Counted from the stretch's first letter, positions 1 to 9,131 are shown. The stretch: DNA of 60,398 nt from an uncultured Lachnospiraceae bacterium (GCA_900316625.1 ONDO01000017.1:1-60398), one strand, 5' to 3'. Program-made: numbers and translations. Notes: generated by a model not told the origin, from the sequence alone.

Positions 1-1
1 T

Positions 2-121
2 ACCGATATGGCTAAGGAAATGGTTAACTACAGCAAGAACAACATTCTTGCTCAGGCAGGTCAGTCCATGCTGGCTCAGGCTAACCAGTCCACTCAGGGT
101 GTTCTTTCCCTCCTTCAGTAA
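2..121 (+). CDS. Flagellin, C-terminal end (partial)
   Basis: The frame enters from outside the window and ends at TAA 119-121. The 39 visible residues include MAKEMVNYSKNNILAQAGQS followed by a Q/S/L-rich tail ending in VLSLLQ, the classic C-terminal D0 helix of flagellin. This helix packs in the core of the flagellar filament and carries the export/assembly surface. A strong terminator follows. The glycosyltransferase genes directly downstream suggest that this flagellin may be glycosylated, which is inference from position. Confidence 0.93.
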   Translation, partial: TDMAKEMVNYSKNNILAQAGQSMLAQANQSTQGVLSLLQ

Positions 122-153
122 TTGAAGGCTTAAGCTAGACAACTTTATATTAG

Positions 154-201
154 AAATCCCGATCTGTCCGACTCTCATCCGGCTGATCGGGATTTCTTTT
201 A
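154..201 (+). terminator. Rho-independent terminator of flagellin gene
   Basis: An 11-bp inverted repeat (AAATCCCGATC at 154-164, GATCGGGATTT at 185-195) is followed by a T-rich run. It closes the flagellin transcript before the next gene. Confidence 0.9.
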
Positions 202-231
202 TTTATAAATACCCAAATACAGGAGCAATCA

Positions 232-1650
232 ATGAGTCGTATCTTAAGAAAACGTGCGTTAGAACTTCATAATATGTTAGGTCAGATGTATGAGAATATT
301 TCTGTACCTGAACCCCTGGATCAAGATGCTGTAACGAATGCTTTTGAGCAGATACAGAGTATGGTCATCGAATTGGGTAGTGGTATCGAAGCGGGCTATG
401 GTCATGCGGACCTGATCACTGACTACGAAGCATATTGTGAAAACGTATATCAGATCACGCAGCATCTCTATGATGGCGGACTTCGCTTATTGCTCAGCGA
501 ACAGAAGAAGCTTCTTGAAAAGATGAATAAAGATCTCGATGCAGTTCTTCCGGACCGCTTTGAGGCAGTATTCTTCCCCTATAAGAGTGCGATGTGGGAT
601 TCGATGGAGAGCATATATCTGGCAGCGGAAGCAGACGATGAAACAGACGCTTTTATTGTGCCGATACCTTATTTTGACCGGAATCCGGATAAGAGTTTCG
701 GGCAGATGCATTATGAGGGAGATGAAATCGCAAGGAACTATAAAGTGATAAGATATGACAACTATGACGTGGAACATAGAATGCCGGATTTTATCTTTAT
801 CCATAATCCTTATGATGATGGGAACTATGTAACGTCTGTGCATCCGGATTACTATGCCAAGAGATTGCGAAACTTCACATTGGGCCTGGTATATGCACCT
901 TATTTCGTACAGAACGGGATGTATCGCTCTGTTAACACCGTACAAACGAGTGGTGTTGTCTACTCGAACTATATTCTTGCCCAGACAGAAATGGAAAAGG
1001 CAGATTATGTGAAATATATGAAAGAACTGTCTGAGGAATTGGATATCTCTGATAAAATCATTACGATTGGTTCTCCTCAGTTTGATAAGGCAAGAGGAAT
1101 CAAAGGATCGAAACTCAACATACCAGAGAGTTGGCTTCCAAGGATGGATCATAAGAAAGTGGTGTTATATAATACCTCAATTGGAGATATGCTCTACTGG
1201 GATGCATATCTGGATAAATTGGAAAGTGTTTTTACCTTTTTTGAAGAATCGGAAGAATATACTGTGATATGGAGACCACATCCACTGCTTGAGGCGAGTT
1301 TTCAATCGATGAGACCAGGATTGTACAAGCGTTTTCTTGGAATGAAGGAACGTTTCTTGTCGATCGGTAAGGGAATCTACGATGCAATGCCGGATCCCTA
1401 CTATGCAATCAAGTCATCCGATTTATATTATGGAGATGCAAGTTCGGTGATTTACCTCTGCAAAGCCGCCGGCATCCCCATTATTCGCCAGGATTTTGAC
1501 GATCTCGAGAACAGAGAACTGATGGATGAGAAACTATCTGAGGTCGATTACTGGTATGGTGAAGATCACCCGCTGCCGGATAATATTGGTCTTGAAATCT
1601 GGAAGGAATTAAAGAAAAGAGTGACAGCCTCCGAAGAAGCGTCACTCTGA
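232..1650 (+). CDS. CDP-glycerol glycerophosphotransferase-like / GT-B transferase
   Basis: This 472-residue cytoplasmic protein has no signal peptide. Its C-terminal half resembles the CDP-glycerol:polyglycerophosphate transferase fold: a VVLYNTS strand near residue 309, WRPHP near 346, and YYGDASSVIYLC near 399, comparable to the SDYSSV donor-site motif of TagF-like enzymes. The first 130 residues are helical and I do not recognise them. The start is ATG after AGGAGC. It directly follows flagellin and converges with the CgeB genes, so transfer of a phospho-polyol or sugar to flagellin or a wall polymer is plausible but unproven. A teichoic-acid role is less likely because no tag/tar genes are present. 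Confidence 0.7.
   Translation: MSRILRKRALELHNMLGQMYENISVPEPLDQDAVTNAFEQIQSMVIELGSGIEAGYGHADLITDYEAYCENVYQITQHLYDGGLRLLLSEQKKLLEKMNKDLDAVLPDRFEAVFFPYKSAMWDSMESIYLAAEADDETDAFIVPIPYFDRNPDKSFGQMHYEGDEIARNYKVIRYDNYDVEHRMPDFIFIHNPYDDGNYVTSVHPDYYAKRLRNFTLGLVYAPYFVQNGMYRSVNTVQTSGVVYSNYILAQTEMEKADYVKYMKELSEELDISDKIITIGSPQFDKARGIKGSKLNIPESWLPRMDHKKVVLYNTSIGDMLYWDAYLDKLESVFTFFEESEEYTVIWRPHPLLEASFQSMRPGLYKRFLGMKERFLSIGKGIYDAMPDPYYAIKSSDLYYGDASSVIYLCKAAGIPIIRQDFDDLENRELMDEKLSEVDYWYGEDHPLPDNIGLEIWKELKKRVTASEEASL
1611..1648 (-). terminator. Reverse-strand terminator embedded in the opposing gene
   Basis: AGAGTGAC (1618-1625) pairs with GTCACTCT (1641-1648). Read on the minus strand it is followed by TTTCTTT. 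It would end the two-gene minus transcript inside the 3' end of the convergent plus-strand gene. Confidence 0.7.
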
Positions 1651-1653
1651 GAA

Positions 1654-2820
1654 TCAGATCTCTCCGGAAATCTCTAAGATCTTACGGAAAGTCTCCACAA
1701 AATTATAATCTCTTTTCATTCGCTCGCGCCCCGCGCGGGCGATTTCCTTTCTCTCCTTATCATGTTCGAGATAGTAGGCAATCTTGTCTAACATATCCTC
1801 TTCCGATTCGAAGAGAACGACTTCTTCATTCGGAACGAACATCTCTGCCATATCCTCCTGGTAATTGGACAGAAGGAAGCCGCCACATGCCATGATATCA
1901 AGAACGCGAAGGGGAGCACCGCTCACGATGCTGCGCAGAGTAAAGTTGAGGTTGATCTTGCTATGTCGGAAGACCTGAGGCATCTCGCTGGTGTACTCAG
2001 CGATTCCCATATTTCGCACACCGGGAATGAAGACGGACTGGTCAAGGGTGTAGAGCCTGCACTTTCCAGGGAAGGCACTGCCAATCAATTGCAGGTAACG
2101 GAAGCGTTCCTTGGAGGTTAGCTTTCTGCAGATGAGGTAGTTCTCGTAGATATAGGAAGGCGCCTCGATGCTGCCGCGATCAGGTTCATAAGGAAAGGCT
2201 TTCTTAAGGTGCTCTAGAATATCAGGGGTAAGGGTATCTCCGATCAGGCTGGATCCATAGATCAGGTGCTGGGCATCCATGACACCCTCTAAGTAACCAT
2301 TTAGATACCTGTCCCCTTGCTTCTCCATCATCTCGTAGAAGTTATGCTGTTCATTATAGAGTCCGCCAACGAAGGAAATCTCTGCCTCCACACGCTTTGG
2401 ATCATAAGGCTGGCGGCACTGCAGATCACGGAAGGATGGGTCTCCCGGCAGCGGCATATAATAGACATTTTGCAAACCGCCCCGGGCGAAGACCTTATAT
2501 TCGTGTCGATCGAAGAGGAAGACGCGATTGGTCTCATAAGCCAGGGTATAGGAATAGAGATTGTCATAGAGGAAGGAGATGTAGAGCATACCGGCCTTAT
2601 GACAAGCTTCAGATAGTACGGGATAGTAATTCCAGGAGAAACATAGATCGGGCGATTCCTTGTCGATGAACTGATTGTAAGCTTCCTCGAAGTCACTGCT
2701 GACGCGCTCCTGGTAGGCAGCATGCTTAAAGAAGACCACTTCATAGCCCAATTCCCGGAAAGCACTTACGGTGCTCTCTCTGCTAAAAAATCCCCAATCG
2801 AGGATCATTACTTTCTTCAT
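1654..2820 (-). CDS. CgeB-family glycosyltransferase (DUF3880 + Glyco_trans_1_2), copy 2 of minus pair
   Basis: A 388-residue GT-B-like protein. The N-terminal half has the DUF3880 pattern: SWNYYPVLSEACHKAGMLYI near residue 60, then RVFLFDR near 98. The C-terminal half has SKINLNFT and PLRVLDIMACGGFLLSNYQ near residues 280-325, as in CgeB spore-coat and protein-glycosylating transferases. It overlaps the upstream paralogue by four bases (ATGA), so the pair is translationally coupled. The donor and acceptor cannot be read from sequence. Three further paralogues lie in this window, at 2817, 5251 and 29456. Confidence 0.85.
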   Translation of the reverse strand: MKKVMILDWGFFSRESTVSAFRELGYEVVFFKHAAYQERVSSDFEEAYNQFIDKESPDLCFSWNYYPVLSEACHKAGMLYISFLYDNLYSYTLAYETNRVFLFDRHEYKVFARGGLQNVYYMPLPGDPSFRDLQCRQPYDPKRVEAEISFVGGLYNEQHNFYEMMEKQGDRYLNGYLEGVMDAQHLIYGSSLIGDTLTPDILEHLKKAFPYEPDRGSIEAPSYIYENYLICRKLTSKERFRYLQLIGSAFPGKCRLYTLDQSVFIPGVRNMGIAEYTSEMPQVFRHSKINLNFTLRSIVSGAPLRVLDIMACGGFLLSNYQEDMAEMFVPNEEVVLFESEEDMLDKIAYYLEHDKERKEIARAGRERMKRDYNFVETFRKILEISGEI

Positions 2821-4013
2821 GATGATTCTCCTTGCTCTGCATCTTGGAAGGCGCTAAGTAACATGCGGCTAAGCACTGCTTCCATGGAATATCGTTCCAT
2901 CAGCGTGCGACGTCCCTGCTCTGCAATCTCCCGTCTTATGGACTCGTGTTCCAGATAATAGTGGCATAGCTCGACCATCTCCTCCATGGAGGTGTAGACG
3001 GCAAGGTCCTGTCCGGGGGTGAACAGTTCCGGAATCTCGGACTGATAATTCGAGAGAACGAAGCCTCCGGCTGATAGGATATCGAAGATTCTAAGAGGCA
3101 GACCCGTTCGGATTGCCTTGGATGTGGTGTTGATATTAATCTTCGATTCGTGGAAGATGACCGGCATCTCAGTAAGCGACTTGGCGTGCCCTAGATTTTC
3201 GACGGGAAGACGACTTGTGTCAGAGCCTGTATAGATGGATACATGGAAATGTGAACCGAGCGTTCGGAAGGTATCTTCCCTCTCCATGGCAGTGATCTTA
3301 TTACCGATATAGAGCTGGGACAGGGTGATGCGATCCGTTAAGAAGGATGATTCGGGCAGGCGGTAGAAACTGGGGTGACACTCTGCGAAAGTGGATATAA
3401 TGTCATCCGTCAGAAGCTCGTCGATGAAGTAGTAGCCGTAGACGTTCTCCTGCGCTCTCATAATACCGTCGAGGTAACCCCTGACCTGGGGCGGCAGATT
3501 CTGAACCTTGTCATAAGGTGATTTCTCAGAATAGAGGGAGCCGACAAAGGCAATCTCATGCGAGAACTTCTTCCTGCAGGCTGCGGAAGTCTGCTGAAAT
3601 AACTGATCCTTTGGCTGGGTCCTCGCTCCTAAGGGGAGGTGGAAGACGCAGCTTGGATTCAGTGGATGAATCTCATCATATTGTGCCCGGTCGAAGAGAA
3701 AGGTTCTGTTCCAGGAATTCTGAATGGATGATGTGAAGAGCTCCATAACGGGGCTGTCCACAGTCCAGGAAATATAACGTAGATGAAATTTCTCGCAGAT
3801 CTCCGATACATAAGGGAAGAAATTCACAGAGAAGACGAAATCGGCCGGATGGTCGAGAAGATATCTGCCGAATCGCAAAATGAGTTCCGATGGTGATAAG
3901 TTTTTTTCGGTCATCTCGAGATCAAAGGTGTCACAGTCGAGACCGATTTCCTGGAATGCAGCCAGAATATCCGGTTCGATGATGCTGTTGTATCGGTAGA
4001 AGAGAACTTTCAT
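2817..4013 (-). CDS. CgeB-family glycosyltransferase, copy 1 of minus pair
   Basis: A 398-residue paralogue of its neighbour. DUF3880-type features are DFVFSVNFFPYVSEICEKFH and RTFLFDRAQYDEI. The C-terminal CgeB core is SKININTTSKA...PLRIFDILSAGGFVLSNYQ. I placed the start at ATG 4013, preceded by AGGAGA, not at the longer frame start upstream, because MKVLFYRYN is the normal family N-terminus. It is transcribed divergently from the GT2-TPR gene at 4103 and is the promoter-proximal gene of the minus pair. It probably transfers a sugar in the cytoplasm. Confidence 0.85.
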   Translation of the reverse strand: MKVLFYRYNSIIEPDILAAFQEIGLDCDTFDLEMTEKNLSPSELILRFGRYLLDHPADFVFSVNFFPYVSEICEKFHLRYISWTVDSPVMELFTSSIQNSWNRTFLFDRAQYDEIHPLNPSCVFHLPLGARTQPKDQLFQQTSAACRKKFSHEIAFVGSLYSEKSPYDKVQNLPPQVRGYLDGIMRAQENVYGYYFIDELLTDDIISTFAECHPSFYRLPESSFLTDRITLSQLYIGNKITAMEREDTFRTLGSHFHVSIYTGSDTSRLPVENLGHAKSLTEMPVIFHESKININTTSKAIRTGLPLRIFDILSAGGFVLSNYQSEIPELFTPGQDLAVYTSMEEMVELCHYYLEHESIRREIAEQGRRTLMERYSMEAVLSRMLLSAFQDAEQGESS

Positions 4014-4102
4014 CCCAGTCTCCTGACGTGTGATTTGGATATCGTACTTTAGACAAAAACAGTATATCATAAAGAGGTCGAAATAATAGATTGAGAGGTT
4101 TT

Positions 4103-5245
4103 ATGGTGGACATCCCGATCAGCCTTTGTGTTATGACGAAAAATGCGGCAGATTCCCTGGAGCGCTGCCTGAAATCTGCGTCCCGGTATCCCTTTGAAAT
4201 TGTGGTCCTGGACACAGGTTCTGACGACCAGAGTGTGGAAATAGCACACCGCTATACGAAGAATGTTCATGTGCATAACTGGGAGGATGACTTTGCGCTG
4301 ATGCGGAACATTCTGGCAGGGTATGCAAGGACGGATTATGTCCTGATGTTAGATGATGATGAAGAGATCGAGAAGCTGGATTGGAAGGCCCTGCAGGAGA
4401 TGCTCCACAGAGAAGAAACTCTTCTTGGCAGCATCCATATTCGAAATCTCTTTCATGATGGCGAAGAGGAGCGATATGAGAATGCTTATGTTCCCCGCCT
4501 CTACAAGAGATCTTCCTTCCATTTCACTGGCAGCATTCATGAACAACTATGTCCCCTTCGGGGAAATGCAGGGCAGACATCGAAGGCTGGTATGGCTCGA
4601 CCTGCCCTCCTTCCCATGGATTGTATCCATTATGGCTATGATCTGTCGCCGGAAGAAAAGCAGAAGAAAACAGACCGGAATATTGCTCTTCTTAAAATAG
4701 AATTAGAGAAATGGCAGAAGGCACATGAGAATGTCGAAAGAGCAAGTCTTGAGGACCAGGACGCCTGTGCTTATATTCTCTATCAGTTAGGAAAAAGTGA
4801 GTCTATGGCAGGCAGATTCCATGAGGCAGCAGAATACTTCGGAGAGGCTCTGTATTTTGATCTGAATCCTGAGAAAGTATACGTCTGTGACCTGATCTCA
4901 TCCTATGCGAATGCCTTGATGCGGGATGATCGTGCAGAAGAGGCCTGGGGATTGTCGGACGGAGATATTAAATCTGCATTTGGTCATAGTTCGGATTACT
5001 GCTTTGCCATGGGACTTGCAGGTATGCAAACCGGACATCTGGAAGAGGCAAAAGAATTCTTCTATCAGGCCATGGAAGCGGATACGGTTCAGGTGGAGGG
5101 AACGAATTCCTACCTGGCCTGGTATAACCTCGGCGTGATGGAAGAAGTAGCATACAAGAACCCGGATCAGGCAAAAGTGGATTACAAGAAAGCGTTTCCT
5201 TATATAAAGGCAGTGAACAGGCTGAGACAAATCGAGGCAGAGTAG
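4103..5245 (+). CDS. GT2 glycosyltransferase fused to TPR-like repeats
   Basis: The N-terminal GT-A domain is clear: SLCVMTKNAADSLERCL, VVLDTGSDDQS, and an acidic metal-binding stretch LMLDDDEEIEK near residue 85. After residue 190 the protein is helical with TPR-like periodicity (YILYQLGKSESMAGRFHEAAEYF and similar) to residue 380. This layout matches SunS/TPR-GT2 enzymes that glycosylate peptides or proteins, the TPR part binding the acceptor. The start is ATG 4103 after GAGAGG; a TTG at 4091 is possible. Only five bases separate it from the next CgeB gene. A protein acceptor such as flagellin is an inference. Confidence 0.82.
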   Translation: MVDIPISLCVMTKNAADSLERCLKSASRYPFEIVVLDTGSDDQSVEIAHRYTKNVHVHNWEDDFALMRNILAGYARTDYVLMLDDDEEIEKLDWKALQEMLHREETLLGSIHIRNLFHDGEEERYENAYVPRLYKRSSFHFTGSIHEQLCPLRGNAGQTSKAGMARPALLPMDCIHYGYDLSPEEKQKKTDRNIALLKIELEKWQKAHENVERASLEDQDACAYILYQLGKSESMAGRFHEAAEYFGEALYFDLNPEKVYVCDLISSYANALMRDDRAEEAWGLSDGDIKSAFGHSSDYCFAMGLAGMQTGHLEEAKEFFYQAMEADTVQVEGTNSYLAWYNLGVMEEVAYKNPDQAKVDYKKAFPYIKAVNRLRQIEAE

Positions 5246-5250
5246 AGAAA

Positions 5251-6426
5251 ATGAATCGTATTTTAATATATCGCTGGAAAGCATATTTATATGAAGATAT
5301 TATTGAGGCCTTTCATCGTCTGGGCTATGAGACGGAGGAGATGTCGCAGCACCTTCTGAATTATGAGCTGGATGATGACTTCGCGGAGAAGATGCGGATG
5401 AAGCTTCACGAAGGCAGGTATGCCTTTGTCTTCACGGTGAATTACTTTCCTTTGATCTCTGAAATATGCCATGAGGAAGGAATTCTCTATGTAAGCTGGG
5501 CTTGCGACAGTCCCCTGATCAGTATGTATCACGCATCGGTTTTCTATGATACCAATCGGATCTTCCACTTTGATCGGGTTGCGGAACAGGAATTCTATGA
5601 TGCTGGCGTGAAGAACCTCTGGCATCTGCCTCTTACGACGAATATAGAGCGAAACCGGAAGGCAATAGAGAATCCGGGAAGAGTCGCGGGGGCGGAACAT
5701 GACATTAGTTTCATCGGAAGGCTCTACGAGAGGAATTCTTATGATCGAGTGGAGGGGAATCTTCCGGACTATCTGAAAGGATATCTGGATTCGGCGATCC
5801 TGGCACAAAGTGGTCTCTATGGAGCGAATATCATTGATCGGATTCTGACACCAGATATATTGGCAGAACTTGGATTGTATTTTGAACTGAAAAAGTCAGA
5901 GGAGTCCTTCTCTTCCCTGGGACTGATCTTCGAGACAACGACCCTCGGCTTTAAGATCGCTCAGGTGCAGAGGAATAGGGCACTGACGATGCTGTCTCAG
6001 AATTATCCACATCGTGTATTTCTCTACACTTCGGTGCCGACGCCGGATCTCATGCTTGTGGAGAATATGGGATTGGTGGATTACTGGGAAGAAGCACCCT
6101 ATATATTCCATCACACGAAGGTCAATCTGAATCTCACGATTCCCAATATACGTATGGGTATTCCCTTAAGAGTGTGGGATGTTATGGGTTCTGCCGGGGC
6201 TTGCTTAACGAATTATCAGGCGGAACTGGAAGAGTACTTTACCAATGGAAAGGAACTTATGTGGTTCCGGAGCCAGGAGGAGATGAAGGATCGCGTGGAT
6301 TTCCTTCTTCGACATGAAGATGAACGGCAGCGGATGGCGCAAAGAGGCTTGGAGGCGGTCGAGGAACTGGGCGGTTATGAGGACCGACTGAAGGAAATCC
6401 TTCGTATGATAAAAGTAACGTCATAG
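5251..6426 (+). CDS. CgeB-family glycosyltransferase (third copy)
   Basis: 391 residues. The N-terminal segment has FVFTVNYFPLISEICHEEG and NRIFHFDRVAEQEF; the C-terminal segment has TKVNLNLTIPNIRMGIPLR and WDVMGSAGACLTNYQ. It follows the GT2-TPR gene by five bases, so the two probably form one operon and may build the same glycan. No terminator is evident after it. The family name rests on motif pattern; the sugar is unknown. Confidence 0.85.
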   Translation: MNRILIYRWKAYLYEDIIEAFHRLGYETEEMSQHLLNYELDDDFAEKMRMKLHEGRYAFVFTVNYFPLISEICHEEGILYVSWACDSPLISMYHASVFYDTNRIFHFDRVAEQEFYDAGVKNLWHLPLTTNIERNRKAIENPGRVAGAEHDISFIGRLYERNSYDRVEGNLPDYLKGYLDSAILAQSGLYGANIIDRILTPDILAELGLYFELKKSEESFSSLGLIFETTTLGFKIAQVQRNRALTMLSQNYPHRVFLYTSVPTPDLMLVENMGLVDYWEEAPYIFHHTKVNLNLTIPNIRMGIPLRVWDVMGSAGACLTNYQAELEEYFTNGKELMWFRSQEEMKDRVDFLLRHEDERQRMAQRGLEAVEELGGYEDRLKEILRMIKVTS

Positions 6427-6522
6427 ATCTTGTAGTTGAGAAATTGCATATACCACATTCTGACGACGAAATCTAATGAATTTATAAAAGTACAGAAAAG
6501 TACAGAAAAAAGTACAAAAAGA

Positions 6523-6551
6523 GTGACATTTTATAGATAGTGTGATAAGAT
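6523..6551 (+). promoter_or_regulatory. Promoter of the FliD-like gene
   Basis: GTGACA (6523-6528), a 17-base spacer and TAAGAT (6546-6551), with an extended TG just before the -10. Upstream (6488-6517) lie three spaced copies of a short AAGTACA(G/A)AA unit. I do not see a clear sigma-28 GCCGATA element here. Confidence 0.5.
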
Positions 6552-6630
6552 GTAGGCAGATAAATGGACTTTTATACCCCTACGAAGGGTTAAACTTCGT
6601 AATTTCATGGAAGAAAGGAGGGGACGTCTC

Positions 6631-7911
6631 ATGGCAGCAATCGATTCTGTCTATAATTATTATCTGACGACGTATGGTAAGACGTCGTCTTCTTCCCGCT
6701 ATGATGCACATAAGAAGAGTGAACTTCGCGATACGTATAACCGTATCGTTAAGTCTAATAAAGATACCCCTCTTTATAAGATTCAGTTGAATGACGAGAC
6801 AGAACGTTTTGTGATTGATCTGAAGGAGAGAGCGAAGAATGCGAAGAATGTCGCAGCTTCTCTTTCCATGAATGGAGAGGGCCTTGAAGGACTCTTCCAT
6901 AAGAAGATAGCTCAGTCCTCTGATGAGAGATCAGTAGGTGTTGAGTATATCGGCGAAGATGATGAGAGCGAGAGAAGGGGCTTTTCTCTCGGCGTTAAGT
7001 CACTCGCCAGGCCCCAGCTTACAACAGGAACCTTCCTGCGCTCTAAGGGACACGACTTCGAGGCGGGGAACTTCTCCTTTGATCTGGATACTCCGAATAA
7101 TTCTTATGAATTCCAGTTTGAACTGGATGGCTCTGAGACGAATACGGAAGTACAGGATAAGATCGCTAAGCTGATCAACCGTTCCAACATCGGCATCAAT
7201 GCCAGAGTTCTGGAGGATGGATCTGGTAATACAGCCTTGGAATTATCATCTAAGCAGACGGGATTATCGGAGGGAGAGGACTATCTCTTCCGTATTCAGT
7301 CCGGTTCTTCCTGGAATGAGGTTCACAGGCTTGGCATTGATCAGGTGACATCACCGGCAACGAATGCAGAGTTCACGCTGAATGGCACGGAACATACTGC
7401 ACTGTCGAACGAGTTCACGATTAATAATGAATTCGAAGTCACTCTGAAAGCTCCGACCAATGGCGAGGCACAGATTGGTTTCAAGGCGAACTCGGAAGCA
7501 GTTAAGGATAGTGTAGGTCAGTTGACAGAGACCTATAACTCCCTGGTGAGAGCCGGACAGGCTTTCAGAGAGTCTCAGAAGAATCCCAGATTCTACAATG
7601 AGATTACAGGAGTTGGAAGGTCCATGGCAGGAGATCTGTCCTCTGTTGGTATTACGGCAGATGAGGATGGCTTCCTTTCGGTTGATGAGAGCAAGCTTGA
7701 AGAAAAACTGCAGGGAGATGAAGCAAAAGACACTTTCAATACGCTTAACAAATTCCGTAATGCGGTATCCAGGGAAGCGGATCGTGTCTCTGTGAACCCT
7801 ATGAATTACGTGAATAAGCTGATCGTTGAATACAAGAATCCGGGACGTACCTTTAGTGCTCCCTATGCAACAAGTGTTTATGCGGGGATGATGGTTGATC
7901 GTTCCCTGTAA
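6631..7911 (+). CDS. FliD-like flagellar filament cap / hook-associated protein
   Basis: 426 residues. It resembles the C-terminal part of FliD (HAP2): a beta-rich middle with FELDGSETNTEVQDKIAKLI and NNEFEVTLKAPTNGEAQIGF, then SVGQLTETYNSLV and DGFLSVDESKLEEKL. It lacks the canonical FliD N-terminal D0 segment and the long terminal coiled coil. The tail NPMNYVNKLIVEYKNPGRTF is typical of unnamed Clostridial flagellar proteins. ATG 6631 follows AAGGAGGGG; an upstream ATG at 6607 lacks an RBS. It may be a filament-associated variant capping or decorating protein. Its place among glycosyltransferases makes it a candidate glycosylation substrate. Confidence 0.65.
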   Translation: MAAIDSVYNYYLTTYGKTSSSSRYDAHKKSELRDTYNRIVKSNKDTPLYKIQLNDETERFVIDLKERAKNAKNVAASLSMNGEGLEGLFHKKIAQSSDERSVGVEYIGEDDESERRGFSLGVKSLARPQLTTGTFLRSKGHDFEAGNFSFDLDTPNNSYEFQFELDGSETNTEVQDKIAKLINRSNIGINARVLEDGSGNTALELSSKQTGLSEGEDYLFRIQSGSSWNEVHRLGIDQVTSPATNAEFTLNGTEHTALSNEFTINNEFEVTLKAPTNGEAQIGFKANSEAVKDSVGQLTETYNSLVRAGQAFRESQKNPRFYNEITGVGRSMAGDLSSVGITADEDGFLSVDESKLEEKLQGDEAKDTFNTLNKFRNAVSREADRVSVNPMNYVNKLIVEYKNPGRTFSAPYATSVYAGMMVDRSL

Positions 7912-7926
7912 AGGCTGTACTCTTTT

Positions 7927-7954
7927 AAGGACCACCGGGATGGTGGTCCTTTTT
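7927..7954 (+). terminator. Terminator of the FliD-like gene
   Basis: AGGACCACC (7928-7936) pairs with GGTGGTCCT (7942-7950), followed by T residues. Confidence 0.88.
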
Positions 7955-8040
7955 GGATGCGTGGTGACGCATCTCTTGATGTGACCTGATCGTAACAATC
8001 TGATGAGCGTGTGACTTACATGTGGTTGCAGGAGGATGAT

Positions 8041-9024
8041 ATGCCCTTAGTGTCTGTAATTGTTCCTATATATAATGCCGAGAAGACGATTGCAAGATGT
8101 CTTGCGAATCTGGTGCATCAATCGCTTACGGATATAGAGATCCTTCTGGTGGACGATGCGTCTGTTGATGGAACATTATCTATATTAGAAGCGTGTGAGA
8201 GAGAGTTTCCGGAGAAAGTGCGCCTCTTTCGTCAGATGAAAAATGCAGGACCGGGAGTGGCACGAAATCTTGCCCTAAAGAGTGCAAGAGGATCCTGGAT
8301 CGGATTCGTCGATGCAGATGATATGGTAGATGTCTCAATGTATGAGAAACTATATAAGGAAGCAGTTCGTACGGACGCTGATATCGTAGATGCTGCCTTC
8401 TATCGGGAAGCAAAGGATCTTGCCTTACAGCAGATTACCCCAGACATGGCAGGCAAATTAACTGCTGAGAAAAAGTCCTTGCTGATCGCTTCGGGTGGAT
8501 ATACGGTTAGCAAACTATTTAGAAAAGACCTGCTCTTGTCCATGTCTGATCTGTTTCGCCCTGTATATATGCTGGAAGATATGGATTTTCTAATTGAGGC
8601 GGTTGCAAGAGCACGGTTTGTGGCTTCAATTCCGGAGGTGCTCTATATTTATAAAGAAACAAGGGATTCTCTGTCTTCGGATCCGGACCTGATGAAGTTC
8701 TATGCCAGCCATCTGGGAGCGATGGCCGGAATCTATGACAGGCTGAAACGGCTTGCGGATTATGAGGATTACAGGATGGCGGCGGAATATGCCATGATTG
8801 TCATGTATTCGGAAGCAGTAGAAAGTGTGGCACGGCTGATGCCGGATGAAGAGGTGGCCGTCACCATGATCGAGCAGGCGATTGCTCTGTACCAGGCCAC
8901 AATCGAGACAGATCTTTCTCGAAATCCCTTCTGTATGAATCCGGATAAGATGGATCACAAGATGATACATAATATAGAAGAGTCCTTGAAAGACCCGAGA
9001 TTATATTTTAGAAACTTTCATTGA
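8041..9024 (+). CDS. GT2 family glycosyltransferase
   Basis: A 327-residue GT-A enzyme. It begins LVSVIVPIYNAEKTIARCL, with the nucleotide-binding LLVDDASVDGT and the DxD-type FVDADDMVD near residue 90. ATG 8041 follows AGGAGGATGAT; the frame extends ten codons further upstream without an RBS. No membrane anchor is seen. It is the last accessory gene before the ribosomal block, and its stop codon lies within the -35 box of the rpmG promoter. The substrate is unknown. Confidence 0.85.
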   Translation: MPLVSVIVPIYNAEKTIARCLANLVHQSLTDIEILLVDDASVDGTLSILEACEREFPEKVRLFRQMKNAGPGVARNLALKSARGSWIGFVDADDMVDVSMYEKLYKEAVRTDADIVDAAFYREAKDLALQQITPDMAGKLTAEKKSLLIASGGYTVSKLFRKDLLLSMSDLFRPVYMLEDMDFLIEAVARARFVASIPEVLYIYKETRDSLSSDPDLMKFYASHLGAMAGIYDRLKRLADYEDYRMAAEYAMIVMYSEAVESVARLMPDEEVAVTMIEQAIALYQATIETDLSRNPFCMNPDKMDHKMIHNIEESLKDPRLYFRNFH

Positions 9025-9050
9025 CAGGTCTTGCATCGCCGTGCTATATT
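9021..9050 (+). promoter_or_regulatory. Sigma-A promoter of rpmG-secE-nusG
   Basis: TTGACA (9021-9026), an 18-base spacer and TATATT (9045-9050). The TGA stop of the upstream glycosyltransferase is inside the -35 box, so the accessory island abuts the core promoter without spare sequence. Confidence 0.82.
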
Positions 9051-9131
9051 AGTACGGCGATGGAAATAAGGTCTTTTTTTTATGCCCAAAATTAGGGCAT
9101 GAGCAAACTAAATTAACTGGAGGTGGAAGTT

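Noticed and set aside
6427-6630. c-di-GMP riboswitch upstream of the FliD-like gene
   Set aside because: I see no GEMM-type tetraloop-receptor pattern; only a promoter and short AAGTACA repeats.
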